DNA of 64,000 nucleotides from Solibacillus sp. R5-41 (GCF_002736105.1 NZ_CP024123.1:1790001-1854000), one strand, 5' to 3'; counted from the first letter of the stretch, positions 38,881 through 47,913 are shown. The notes: a model not told the origin generated them from the sequence alone. Made by a program: numbers and translations.

Positions 38881-40059
38881 ATGGAACAATCAAATATTTT
38901 ATGGGTAGATTTTTTAGCGAATGCTACTAGATTACTAGATGCTAATAAAATGAAAGAGTTAATCGAACATGCCCAAAATTGTAAAATAACGCATTTAGTA
39001 GTTGATGCGAAAATTCCATATGGATTTACAACATATCCAAGTCAATTTGCCTATCATGTAAGCGAAATGAAAGATGAACAATATAGGAGATGGGAAGGCC
39101 GAGATTTTCTTCAAGAGATGATTGAACATGCTAAAGGGTCTGGTTTGAAGGTTATTGCAAATGTTGATGTGTTTTCAGAAGGCAATGGCATAGATAAAGA
39201 AGGGATGGTATATAGCAGACCGGAGTGGAGGGTTACTCACTATGATGAGACATTTTTTAATATGCCAACAGCTATGGAAAATCATAATGATCCGACCATT
39301 TTCGTCAATCCAATTCACCCAGAAGTGGAGGCTTATGAATTAACTATTATTCAAGAAATTATTAATCATTACGAAATCGATGGTGTCGTATTAGATAGAT
39401 GCCGTTATCCGAATATTTATGGAGATTTTAGTCGTTTAAGTAAAGAAAAATTTGAAGCTTATATTGAACAAAAAATAGAAAATTGGCCGACGGATATTAT
39501 GACGGTTGAGCAAAAAAAACCTGTTTTTGGTAAGCTGTTCCCGAAATGGGCAGAGTTCCGAGCAAATAATATTAAGAATTTCGTTAAAAAAGCAAGAAAT
39601 GTAGTGAAAACAAAAAATACAGATTTGATTTTTACTGTATATGTTGGTTCGTGGTACCCACTTTATTACAATGAAGGTGTCAACTGGGGTAGCAAAACGT
39701 ATCAGCCATCTTTCGAATGGGTTTCAGATACATACTGCACAGTAGCGTATGCAGAGGAATTTGATTTTATCATGACAGGCTGCTATTACCCAGAAGTCAC
39801 GATTGAAGAGGCTAAAAACAATCAAAGACCAGCTAATTGGTACAGCGTTGAAGGTGCAATTGAAATGAGCAAAGAAGTGATTAACGGGCAAATACCTGTT
39901 ATCGCTAGTTTGTATTTGAAAGATTATCAAGATAATGTCGAGCAATTTTTGAAGGCTGTAAAGTTATGTAAAGAACAAACAAATGGGGTTATGTTATTTG
40001 ACACGATATATTTAGAGGATTATCAATGGTGGGGCGAATTTGAAAGGTTCATAAAATAA
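38881..40059 (+). CDS. Glycosyl-hydrolase-like (GHL10-type) protein
   Basis: 392 residues, AAGGAGGGG upstream. The sequence has TIM-barrel glycosidase features of the GHL10 group: KITHLVVDAKIPYGFTTYPS, GLKVIANVDVFSEGNG, HPEVEAYELTIIQEIINHYEIDGVVLDRCRYP and DFIMTGCYYPEV. The Asp/Arg in VVLDRCRYP and the acidic residues in YAEEFDFIMTG are candidate catalytic residues. It lacks a signal peptide, so it would cut an imported oligosaccharide. Specificity is unknown. Confidence 0.8.
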   Translation: MEQSNILWVDFLANATRLLDANKMKELIEHAQNCKITHLVVDAKIPYGFTTYPSQFAYHVSEMKDEQYRRWEGRDFLQEMIEHAKGSGLKVIANVDVFSEGNGIDKEGMVYSRPEWRVTHYDETFFNMPTAMENHNDPTIFVNPIHPEVEAYELTIIQEIINHYEIDGVVLDRCRYPNIYGDFSRLSKEKFEAYIEQKIENWPTDIMTVEQKKPVFGKLFPKWAEFRANNIKNFVKKARNVVKTKNTDLIFTVYVGSWYPLYYNEGVNWGSKTYQPSFEWVSDTYCTVAYAEEFDFIMTGCYYPEVTIEEAKNNQRPANWYSVEGAIEMSKEVINGQIPVIASLYLKDYQDNVEQFLKAVKLCKEQTNGVMLFDTIYLEDYQWWGEFERFIK

Positions 40060-40114
40060 AGCACTCAGAAAATGAATACGTATATTGCCACGCTGCTAGA
40101 AGGAGCTAAATGCA

Positions 40115-40822
40115 TTGAATAAAGGTCATCGTGTGTTCAATAGTCTTCATTTAAATAAAACGATAAATTATACAGTTCTCACTATGTGTAATGATATAAA
40201 AAATGCGTATATAATATATGTTCAGGACGGATTTGACTATTTGGAATTGGGAAATTTAGAACAAGCCATGCTTCATTTAGTACATGACAATCCTGAATTA
40301 GCGCAGCACCTTGTGTTTGTGTGCATTCATCCTGGAGATTCGTTTGAAAGATGGGCATCATTTAGTAGCAAGGGTGCGCTTTTTTCGCAATATATTCGCT
40401 TTATGAACGACGAATTTATCTCCACTTTCGAGAAAAGTTTAAAGGTTGAAGTGATTTTAAAAAGAGGGCTATTAGGAGATTCGTTAGCAGGTAATATTAG
40501 TTTAAATATCGCATTGGAAAACCCGGATCGATGGACGCATTTAATGCTACAATCTGCTGCTGTGTCAATAGAGGATATAGGGCGAATAGGGAACATTAAT
40601 CTTTCGGGGTGGCATGTATATCAAACTGTTGGTATATACGAGGACGAATTTATAACCCCCATGTCAAACGAAAAATTATATATTTTGACGAGAAACCGTC
40701 AATTGTATAAAAGCTTTCTTTTACACAGTGCAAATGTGAACTATAAAGAAACGCAAGATGAACATCTCTGGCGTGTTTGGGAAAGTGATTTATTAAATGC
40801 ATTAAGATTTTTTGTAATGTAG
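40115..40822 (+). CDS. Esterase-D-like alpha/beta hydrolase
   Basis: 235 residues, TTG start after AAGGAG. The nucleophile elbow is GDSLAG (Ser123), and a C-terminal DEHLWRVWESDL supplies the likely catalytic His, both in the arrangement of esterase family PF00756. Last gene of the operon. It may remove acetyl or other ester groups from the imported glycan; that link is from context only. Confidence 0.8.
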   Translation: MNKGHRVFNSLHLNKTINYTVLTMCNDIKNAYIIYVQDGFDYLELGNLEQAMLHLVHDNPELAQHLVFVCIHPGDSFERWASFSSKGALFSQYIRFMNDEFISTFEKSLKVEVILKRGLLGDSLAGNISLNIALENPDRWTHLMLQSAAVSIEDIGRIGNINLSGWHVYQTVGIYEDEFITPMSNEKLYILTRNRQLYKSFLLHSANVNYKETQDEHLWRVWESDLLNALRFFVM

Positions 40823-41072
40823 GCTTCTGTGTGGAGCTGTTTTTACCGGAAATTGTGCTCCTCAGCACTGATTTCGGAATTTCAATTTTCCAATTGTTAA
40901 AAATGTGTATTTTAATTATGCAAAATACAGTAGTTGTTTGTCTAGCCATAATAATTACGAGGAACATTAGATGAAGGTCAATTTGGCAATCGGAAACCTC
41001 AACCTCAACCTCAACAAATTAAGACAACTCTATATATTGAATAAAATAACAGTCTTTTTATTTTCATCGGAA

Positions 41073-41113
41073 GGCCGGTAGTAAAGCACCTGCTTTACTC
41101 CCGGCCTCTTTTT
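41073..41113 (+). terminator. Strong terminator ending the sugar operon
   Basis: GGCCGGTAGTAAAGCA pairs with TGCTTTACTCCCGGCC across a short loop and is followed by TCTTTTT. The surrounding gap (40823-41241) also holds three CTCAAC-type hexamer repeats at about 41000-41017 and no gene. Confidence 0.9.
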
Positions 41114-41241
41114 AAAATGGCCGGAGCGACTGTAGCAGCTATTCCGATGTTATTAATCTTTATTTTCTTCCAGAGGTATTTTACAAAAGGAATTACGCTT
41201 GGATCGGATAAGTAATATTTTTTACGTGGAGATGTATGTAA

Positions 41242-41937
41242 ATGAATAAAAAACAAGGAATTTTTAATCGTATTCATGGACAATTAATCGTTTCATGTCA
41301 GGCGCTTCCAGAAGAACCCCTTCATAGCCCTTTTATTATGAGTAAAATGGCTTACGCTGCAATGCTTGGAGGGGCAAAGGGGATTCGAGCTAATAGTGTG
41401 GAAGATATTAAAGAAATGAAAAAGGTTGTTGAACTGCCGATTATTGGCATTATTAAGCAGGTGTATGAAGGGTCGGATGTATTTATAACACCGACAAATA
41501 AAGAAATTGAACTTCTTTACGTGGAAGGTGTAGATATTATTGCACTCGATGCAACGAAAAGGATTCGACCTGACGGAAAGACAATCAGTGAAGTATTCCC
41601 TGAAATTAGGGAAACGTATAAAGAGCAAATTTTTATGGCGGATTGTTCGACCTATGAAGAAGCGAAAGAGGCTTATGAATTAGGGTTTGATTGCTTAGGT
41701 ACAACATTAAGCGGTTATACGGAATATACAATGGGGCAGCAATTACCCAATCTACCGTTAATGGAAAAATTAGTACAGGATTTCCCGATCCCTGTCATTG
41801 CGGAAGGGGGAATTTGGACGCCGGAGCAACTGAAGCGCGTTTTCGAAGTAGGCGTTCATACAGCTGTCGTTGGCACAGCGATTACGAGACCTATGGAAAT
41901 TACCAAAAGATTTATTTCTGCCATAAAAGATGAATAA
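41242..41937 (+). CDS. nanE: N-acetylmannosamine-6-phosphate 2-epimerase
   Basis: 231 residues. NanE motifs: LIVSCQALPEEPLHSPFIM, MLGGAKGIRANSV, IIGIIKQVY, DIIALDATKR, MADCSTYEEA, LGTTLSGYT, and IAEGGIWTPEQ. It converts ManNAc-6-P to GlcNAc-6-P, joining sialic acid or ManNAc use to amino-sugar catabolism. A ROK kinase and an RpiR regulator follow. No NanA lyase gene is present, so free ManNAc may be the entering sugar. Confidence 0.93.
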   Translation: MNKKQGIFNRIHGQLIVSCQALPEEPLHSPFIMSKMAYAAMLGGAKGIRANSVEDIKEMKKVVELPIIGIIKQVYEGSDVFITPTNKEIELLYVEGVDIIALDATKRIRPDGKTISEVFPEIRETYKEQIFMADCSTYEEAKEAYELGFDCLGTTLSGYTEYTMGQQLPNLPLMEKLVQDFPIPVIAEGGIWTPEQLKRVFEVGVHTAVVGTAITRPMEITKRFISAIKDE

Positions 41938-41984
41938 AGAAGGTATTATTCTGCTAGAAAAGATAGATGTAGAGGATGACGAAA

Positions 41985-42863
41985 ATGAAAATATTGGCAG
42001 CCGATATTGGCGGAACATCTATAAAAGTTGGCATCTCAAATAAAGAGGGTAAGATTGAATTATTGCAAGCGTTCGACACGGAAAGTGAAAAAGGTGGAAA
42101 ATATTTAGTTGAAAAACTAATTAAGATAATAAGTGAATACGAGGACTTTGATGCGATTGGCATTAGCACTGCTGGGCAGGTTAATAGTATAGAAGGTTCG
42201 ATCATTTATGCGAACGACAATATTCCTAACTATACCGGCACACAATTAAAGAAAATTTTTGAAAATCACTTTAAAGTTCCCGTTAAAGTTGAAAATGATG
42301 TATATGCAGCCGCTTTAGGCGAACAGCACTTTGGGGTTGCCAAGGAGTTTAATGATTTTTTATGTTTAACATATGGTACAGGTATTGGTGGTGCCATTGT
42401 ACTGAATTCGAAATTATATAAAGGGTATACCGGTTTAGCAGCAGTATTTGGGCATATCATTACCCACCCTTTTGGAAATAAGTGTAACTGTAGCAAGGCA
42501 GGTTGCTATGAAACATACGCCTCGACAACCGCTTTAATTAAAAAAGCACAGGAAATACATCCTGACGTAATAAATGGTCGCCTATTTTTTGATCGATTAG
42601 CTGAGGGAGATAAGAGCCTCGCAAAAGTTCTTCATGATTGGGTTGAAGAAGTAGCATTAGGCCTCACATCCCTTATTCACATTTTTAACCCACCAGCAAT
42701 TATTATCGGTGGCGGCGTAATGGAGCAGGAAAGTGTTGTCAATATGGTATCAAGTAAAGTTCGAGAGTTGACGATGGAGTGCTTTTCAGATGTGAAAATT
42801 ATGAAAGCCTCCCTTGGCAATAAGGCTGGACTTCTTGGTGCAGTGTCACTACATCAAAATTGA
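41985..42863 (+). CDS. nanK: ROK-family kinase, probable ManNAc kinase
   Basis: 292 residues from ATG 41985 (AGAGG upstream; ATG 41976 also in frame). ATP motif AADIGGTSIKVG, sugar/catalytic VENDVYAAALGE, and zinc motif CNCSKAGCYE. The usual Glu of the ROK E-x-G-H sugar-binding motif is Val here (GLAAVFGHI). Next to nanE it would phosphorylate ManNAc, but the Glu loss makes substrate or activity uncertain. Confidence 0.82.
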   Translation: MKILAADIGGTSIKVGISNKEGKIELLQAFDTESEKGGKYLVEKLIKIISEYEDFDAIGISTAGQVNSIEGSIIYANDNIPNYTGTQLKKIFENHFKVPVKVENDVYAAALGEQHFGVAKEFNDFLCLTYGTGIGGAIVLNSKLYKGYTGLAAVFGHIITHPFGNKCNCSKAGCYETYASTTALIKKAQEIHPDVINGRLFFDRLAEGDKSLAKVLHDWVEEVALGLTSLIHIFNPPAIIIGGGVMEQESVVNMVSSKVRELTMECFSDVKIMKASLGNKAGLLGAVSLHQN

Positions 42864-42880
42864 AAATAAAGGAGTTCCAC

Positions 42881-43735
42881 ATGGCAAACCAAGATATTTT
42901 TTCACTCATTCATTCAAGGTATAATTCATTCACGAACACAGAGAAAAAAGTGGCTGACTATATTCTTGAAAATATGAAAGACGTTATTTACATGTCCATA
43001 ACGGATTTAGCAGACGCATGCAATGTAGGGGAATCCAGTGTTTTTAGATTTTGCAAAACGATGGATTTGAAAGGATACCAAGAATTTAAAATTGTTTTAG
43101 CACATAGCATTTCCCTTGATGACGAAACCCCACAACTATCCAGCATTATTACTATGCAAGACACGATTGGAGAGTTAGCATCTAAAGCATTATCCTCAAA
43201 TGTCAATGCACTAACAGAGACGTATAATTTAATGTCAGAAATTGATATTTCCGATGCCGTTGAAAGTATGGTACAAGCGGAAAGAATTCACTTTTTTGGG
43301 GTAGGTTCCTCCTTAATGACCGCAATGGAAGCGAAAAACAAGTTTATGAGGGTTACGAATAAAACGGAATGCTCGATCGATTCACATCTTCAAGTAATGT
43401 CCGCTGCCTTAATGACAGAAAAAGATGTAGCGATCCTCATTTCCTATTCAGGTTCAACAAAAGATACGATCGAAGTGGCAAAAGTAGCAAAAGAACGCAG
43501 CGCAAAAATTATTTCCATTACAAGATTCGCAAAATCCCCTTTGACGAGCTTCTCGGACATTACTTTGCTTTGCGGTGCGAATGAAGGCCCACTTCAAGGG
43601 GGGAGTTTATCTGCAAAAATCGCGCAACTGTATCTTTTAGATCTTCTCTACTTTGAATATTTTAAACGAACGAATACGGAAGCGGTACCGAACAAAGAGC
43701 GAACGGCAAAGGCTGTTATTGAAAAGATGCTGTAA
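42881..43735 (+). CDS. RpiR-family transcriptional regulator
   Basis: 284 residues from ATG 42881 (AAAGGAG upstream). N-terminal RpiR helix-turn-helix (SFTNTEKKVADYILEN...SITDLADACNVGESSVFRFCK) and C-terminal SIS sugar-phosphate domain (RIHFFGVGSSLMTAMEA, LISYSGSTKDTIEVAKVAKE). Relatives respond to sugar phosphates such as GlcNAc-6-P or ManNAc-6-P, which suits nanE-nanK control. Confidence 0.92.
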   Translation: MANQDIFSLIHSRYNSFTNTEKKVADYILENMKDVIYMSITDLADACNVGESSVFRFCKTMDLKGYQEFKIVLAHSISLDDETPQLSSIITMQDTIGELASKALSSNVNALTETYNLMSEIDISDAVESMVQAERIHFFGVGSSLMTAMEAKNKFMRVTNKTECSIDSHLQVMSAALMTEKDVAILISYSGSTKDTIEVAKVAKERSAKIISITRFAKSPLTSFSDITLLCGANEGPLQGGSLSAKIAQLYLLDLLYFEYFKRTNTEAVPNKERTAKAVIEKML

Positions 43736-43807
43736 GTAGAGATGCATGAAGTTAGTTATTTAAGCTGTTACGAGAAGTCACTTCCATATTGGCTACTCGT
43801 AATAGTT

Positions 43808-43855
43808 TTAACTTGATTTAGTAGAAGTCCCCCCGCTTCTACTGAATCAAGTTAA
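43808..43855. repeat. Palindromic mini-element (20-bp arms)
   Basis: TTAACTTGATTTAGTAGAAG and its near-exact complement (one mismatch) flank TCCCCCCG. The same TTAACTTGATTCA and GAATCAAGTTAA ends close the larger interspersed repeats at 14.2 and 22.3 kb. It sits between the RpiR gene and the broken mutarotase gene. Confidence 0.75.
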
Positions 43856-43876
43856 TCCCCGGCGGAAAAAAATATT

Positions 43877-44119
43877 GGAACAGCAGGTGTGTTAGCTGGT
43901 TCTTATAAAGACTATGTCATCGTTGGAGGAGGGGCAAATTTCCCTTACGAAACGGTTAAATGGAGGATTACTTGGAGATCAGTAGGAAAGGTTCCGTTTG
44001 ATGCACCTTGTGGGGAAGGTCTAGTTTTAATGGGGGATACGATTCATTCGATCAATGGCGAAACGAAACCAGGTGTAAGAACAAATGCCATTTATTCAGG
44101 AACAATCCCTTCTAAGTAA
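43877..44119 (+). pseudogene. Decayed nanM-like (kelch mutarotase) gene
   Basis: 80 codons remain: GTAGVLAGSYKDYVIVGGGANFP is the start of a cyclically permuted kelch mutarotase, and TWRSVGKVPFDAPCGEGLVLMGDTIHSINGET...IPSK its end. Most blades between are missing, and the first residues are gone. The join lies near codon 35. NanM converts alpha- to beta-N-acetylneuraminate, so its ruin suggests the locus once handled sialic acid or a related sugar. Confidence 0.75.
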
Positions 44120-44346
44120 GAGGAGATATTTTTTTTGTAAAATTTGCTAAAACCTTATAAAAAAATCGGCTTTTCCTCGAATGGATAAATGTATCCAACT
44201 ACGGAGATGCTATTTTTTATTGCGAAAAATTCAATTTTGTTTATTTTATGTACAATAAATATATAAAGCAAGACGTCTAACGATTGAATAGCGAAGCAAA
44301 AGAAAGTATAATTTGTATTGAAGACAGAAGAAAAGAGGTTTTTTAA

Positions 44347-45054
44347 ATGAGTATTCATATTAGTGCAAAACAAGGTGAAATTGCGGAGATTGTTTTATTA
44401 CCTGGAGATCCACTTCGCGCAAAGTATATTGCAGAAACATTTTTAGAAGATGTTGTTCAGTATAATGAAGTTCGTAATATTTTAGGTTACACAGGTACAT
44501 ACAAAGGCAAGCGCGTATCTGTACAAGGAACAGGAATGGGTGTTCCATCATTCTCGATTTATGCAACGGAATTAATGCAAGAGTATGGCGTGCAAAAATT
44601 AATCCGTGTTGGTACTTGTGGTGCCATCCAAAAAGACGTAAAAGTACGCGACGTAATTATCGCACAAAGCTCGTCATCAGATTCAAACATGAACCGTGTT
44701 ATTTTTGGTGGCAATATCGACTTCGCACCAACAGCGGACTTTGACTTATTATTAAAAGCTTATAATGCTGGTACAGAAGCAGGCTTAAACTTAAAAGTCG
44801 GAAATATTTTCACAGCTGATATGTTCTACTCAGATGAAGAGCAAAATGAAAAATTAGCGCAATATGGCGTGTTAGCGGTTGAAATGGAAACAACAGCACT
44901 ATATACATTAGCTGCAAAATTCGGCCGTCAAGCATTAGCAATCTTAACAGTATCTGACCACATCATCACAGGTGAAGTGACAACTTCAGAAGAACGTCAA
45001 ACTACTTTCAATGATATGATGATTGTTGCACTTGAGGCTGCTATTCAAGACTAA
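44347..45054 (+). CDS. deoD: Purine-nucleoside phosphorylase, DeoD-type
   Basis: 235 residues, normal length. [30 protein letters not shown], phosphate loop [21 protein letters not shown], and the C-terminal [29 protein letters not shown]. It cleaves purine nucleosides with phosphate. Its 3' end is the integration target: two further 3' ends occur at 58.1 and 61.0 kb. The present last codons may come from an inserted element and keep the enzyme intact. Confidence 0.96.
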   Translation: MSIHISAKQGEIAEIVLLPGDPLRAKYIAETFLEDVVQYNEVRNILGYTGTYKGKRVSVQGTGMGVPSFSIYATELMQEYGVQKLIRVGTCGAIQKDVKVRDVIIAQSSSSDSNMNRVIFGGNIDFAPTADFDLLLKAYNAGTEAGLNLKVGNIFTADMFYSDEEQNEKLAQYGVLAVEMETTALYTLAAKFGRQALAILTVSDHIITGEVTTSEERQTTFNDMMIVALEAAIQD

Positions 45055-45091
45055 GCACAGCAAGGGTTTGGGAGTTACCAAATTTTACAAA

Positions 45092-45112
45092 GGGACTAAA
45101 AAGGGACTATAA
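45092..45112. repeat. Candidate att-linked direct repeat, left copy
   Basis: GGGACTAAAAA followed by GGGACTATAA, 38 bp after the deoD stop. An identical 21-mer recurs at 61128-61148 at the same distance from a deoD 3' end, and a version one base shorter at 57985-58004. The exact crossover cannot be set from this sequence alone. Confidence 0.6.
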
Positions 45113-45136
45113 CCTTTCAATTGTCCTTCTAAAGCT

Positions 45137-45168
45137 CACTAGACAAGTAATTGTTTAGTGGGCTTTTT
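45137..45168. terminator. Bidirectional terminator between deoD and integrase
   Basis: CACTAGACAA, loop GTAA, TTGTTTAGTG, then GGCTTTTT. The same hairpin follows the deoD fragments at 58.3 and 61.2 kb, so it travels with the attachment region. Confidence 0.85.
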
Positions 45169-46337
45169 CAATGGAAAGAATCGAATAATGAGGTTGCATT
45201 TTCCTTCTGTTCCCTTGTCACATGTGAATAGGTATTGAGTGTTTCACGAATGTTAGAATGACCAAGCTGTTCTTGAATAACTTTTATATTTATCCCCTTA
45301 GAGAGCATATATGAGGCGTAGGAGTGACGTAAGCCATGAAATGTAATAGCAGGTAGTTCATGTCGTATTACAATATCACTCCATTGTTTACTCATACGGT
45401 CAGGGTGATTAGGGTAACCATTGTCTTTTGAGAAAATGAAGTAAATAGCTTTTCCCTTATCATCGAGAAGGGGATTGAACTTGTCGCCGAGTTTGTCTAG
45501 CTTCTTTTTCTTTTGCTCAATGTAAGCTTGTAGTTCCTGTATAAGCGTTTTTGGAGCGTATACAAGGCGATTCTCACCTGTCTTAGTTGAATCTAAGAAG
45601 AAACGATTTGAAAGCTTGTCATACTGTAATGTGTTTTCAACAAGGATAGTATTGTGAGCGAAGTCCAATGATTCAAAGCGTAGAGCTACAATCTCAGTCA
45701 TACGTAAGCCACAAAATAGTGCAATCTTAGTTTGTAATTGGTGCTTAATATGGAACTTAGGTAAAACAGCTAATAGATGTTGAATTTGAGATTCAGTATA
45801 GAAGTTGATACGTTTCGATTTAGCACGCTTAGGTTTTACAGCTTTGTCACATGGGTTAGATTGGATATACCCCCATTCAATAGCTTTATTAAACATGCTC
45901 TTTAATAAAACAAACTTCTCGACTAATGAACCTGCTTTATTAGCTTTTTGCTCAAGGAAGAAATGGTTCACTAGACCTGTAGTAATTTTTGATAATAGCA
46001 TATGACCAAAGTAAGAAGTAATGCCTTGCTTTAAATAGTTCTCATAGGTGTTACGAGATTTAACCTTTAGCTCTTGCTGTACATAGTTCAGCATAAACTC
46101 TTCTGAGAACGAATGAAATGTCCTTTTTAATGGATTTTCAAAAATAGGTGTTCCAATTCCTAAAGATTTTTCGAATTGAGCTATAGCGTTGATAATATTA
46201 GCTTCTGAGAGCATGGGTAAAGTAATTGTCTTTCTTTTACGTAGTCTTTTACCATGTTCATCGTAGCCATATTCCACAAGAACTTTGATTCGAGGTTTTC
46301 CATCTTTTGTTGGTGTTAAAATTTCATAGCTTGCCAT
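45168..46337 (-). CDS. int: Tyrosine integrase of the deoD-site element
   Basis: 389 residues from ATG 46337 (AAAGGAG upstream). N-terminal arm-binding domain (about 1-60), core-binding helices (about 75-170), and a catalytic domain with Arg212 (CGLRMTE), His334 and Arg337 (HGLRHSY), His360 (LGHSN) and Tyr370 (LNTYSH). It catalyses site-specific insertion and excision. The gene is convergent with and 113 bp from deoD, the usual position of an integrase next to its att site. Confidence 0.95.
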   Translation of the reverse strand: MASYEILTPTKDGKPRIKVLVEYGYDEHGKRLRKRKTITLPMLSEANIINAIAQFEKSLGIGTPIFENPLKRTFHSFSEEFMLNYVQQELKVKSRNTYENYLKQGITSYFGHMLLSKITTGLVNHFFLEQKANKAGSLVEKFVLLKSMFNKAIEWGYIQSNPCDKAVKPKRAKSKRINFYTESQIQHLLAVLPKFHIKHQLQTKIALFCGLRMTEIVALRFESLDFAHNTILVENTLQYDKLSNRFFLDSTKTGENRLVYAPKTLIQELQAYIEQKKKKLDKLGDKFNPLLDDKGKAIYFIFSKDNGYPNHPDRMSKQWSDIVIRHELPAITFHGLRHSYASYMLSKGINIKVIQEQLGHSNIRETLNTYSHVTREQKENATSLFDSFH

Positions 46338-46441
46338 TATAAGCTCCTTTAATGGCATAGTGATTCTCAAGTTTTCATAGGAACATTATACCTTGTTTTA
46401 AGTAAGGTTTGGTAGGGGAGGAGTAAAGTTATTGCGAGGGC

Positions 46442-46471
46442 TTGCTAAAATAATTCTTATTGTGCTATAAT
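46442..46471 (+). promoter_or_regulatory. Sigma-A-like promoter upstream of initiator-like gene
   Basis: TTGCTA, 18-bp spacer, TATAAT. It would give a ~220-nt leader that includes the hairpin at 46587-46656 before the gene at 46704. Confidence 0.6.
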
Positions 46472-46586
46472 TTTCGAAGGCACTTGAAGCCATTATTTGA
46501 AGCTTTATATTTAAAATGAAACCTAAACCTAACAGAGCCATTAAAGCTCATACTATATGAAACCTATTACATTCTACTATTGAAGC

Positions 46587-46656
46587 GGTAGACAATACTA
46601 AATTGGACTTTTCTTAGAAATAAGAAGGTCTGATTAGTGTTGTCTACCCTTTTTTG
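46587..46656 (+). terminator. Long leader hairpin with T-run, attenuator candidate
   Basis: GGTAGACAATACTAA (46587-46601) pairs with TTAGTGTTGTCTACC (46634-46648). The inside also folds (TTCTTA-GAAA-TAAGAA), and CTTTTTT follows. It lies between a promoter and the start of the winged-helix gene, so it may be a transcription attenuator as in plasmid rep leaders. Confidence 0.6.
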
Positions 46657-46703
46657 TTGGCTCTGAGTACCTAATAGACTAATTAGGAAAAGGAAGATTT
46701 AAA

Positions 46704-47639
46704 ATGAAGGTTGAAGAAATTAAAAGAGTATTAAGTATTACAGGAAAGGAACCAGATATATTCTTGCCCAATGAAATATTCAGCGACTTGCAGGGCTATC
46801 TTACCAACAGCAAAAAAGTAGCGTTTGCTTATAGTTACTGCTATCTGACGCAGTTTTTATATCGCAATTGCAAATACTTTAATACTGAGGAGCTTATTGA
46901 TAATAATGTTATTAAGCAGATTCTAGGTTACAGCGAGAGCAACCGCACGATGAACGACATCACTAAGAGAAAAGGTGGTCTACTAGAAGAAATTGGCTAC
47001 CTTGAATCGACAAAGGATTTTCCTTTAAGTTGGAATTTTAAGAAAGATGATGGCGAGGGGTTATCATTCCTTATGTCCTCTGAAATGGATAAGGATATGT
47101 TACCACCTATCCCTAAAATGTTCTTCTTAAAAAAACCTCTTAAAGCATTTGAGCGAACTATCTTAAAGCAAAACGTAGAAACTAATCAGATAGAAGAAGT
47201 GGAAACAGGAGCGTTTTACGATGTATCGAACACTCATTCAGTGGACTTTAATGTATTTATGTACTGTATGGCAAATAAGGAGCTTGGTACAACAGGTTTT
47301 TATCTGTACAGTTGGTTGAAGCATAAGCATGACATTTTTAGAAATGGTTATGATGTATCCTACGAAAAATTAAGTGCTGAAACAGGTCTACCAAGACGCA
47401 CAATGATTCAATATCTTAACGCACTAAAGGGCTATAATCTGATTTCTTTCAAGTTTAATCAGCAGTATTATGTGATAGGTATGGCTGATGGTGATAGAAT
47501 GGCAACTACTTACTATGCAAACAGCTACAGTAATTTTTATGAAGAACCAAAGCCATTTAAAAAGATGATGGTTATGAGCAAAGATGATTACAACAAAAGA
47601 AACGATGTAGTAGTGACTATGGAGCAACTACCTTTTTAA
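46704..47639 (+). CDS. Winged-helix, replication-initiator-like protein
   Basis: 311 residues; AAAAGGAAG upstream. The C-terminal third has a helix-turn-helix (YEKLSAETGLPRRTMIQYLNALKGYNLISFKFNQQYYVIG) of the kind found in RepA_N/DnaD-like initiators and plasmid regulators. The N-terminal half has another helical, DNA-binding-like region (NNVIKQILGYSESNRTMNDITKRKGGLLEEIGYLES). It is the first plus-strand gene beyond the integrase and is followed by phased A-tract arrays, which fits an initiator with its origin. Function is inferred. Confidence 0.5.
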   Translation: MKVEEIKRVLSITGKEPDIFLPNEIFSDLQGYLTNSKKVAFAYSYCYLTQFLYRNCKYFNTEELIDNNVIKQILGYSESNRTMNDITKRKGGLLEEIGYLESTKDFPLSWNFKKDDGEGLSFLMSSEMDKDMLPPIPKMFFLKKPLKAFERTILKQNVETNQIEEVETGAFYDVSNTHSVDFNVFMYCMANKELGTTGFYLYSWLKHKHDIFRNGYDVSYEKLSAETGLPRRTMIQYLNALKGYNLISFKFNQQYYVIGMADGDRMATTYYANSYSNFYEEPKPFKKMMVMSKDDYNKRNDVVVTMEQLPF

Positions 47640-47913
47640 AAATTAACAAATGTATATATTCGCACTATATATAATATAGGTGTAAATTAACTACCACCAA
47701 CATATGTATCCTTATATATTGAGGGGAAAGGTCATAGGAATGTTAATGCTGTTATATTATATATAGTGCAGAAACACACAATTGTTGATTAATATTGAAT
47801 TGGTACATCATTAATTGATGTGCTTTTTCTATTCTTATCCCACTCAAAGCAACCTCACATAACTGAGGAGCTTATTACTGTTACCAAACACTGAGCTTTC
47901 AAAAAGTAAACAA

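Noticed and set aside
41000-41017. CTCAAC hexamer repeats as a functional site
   Set aside because: Only about three units, beside no gene start and without symmetry; simple slippage is sufficient.
44155-44373. 72-codon minus-strand frame before deoD
   Set aside because: It overlaps the deoD start and promoter region and has no ribosome site.
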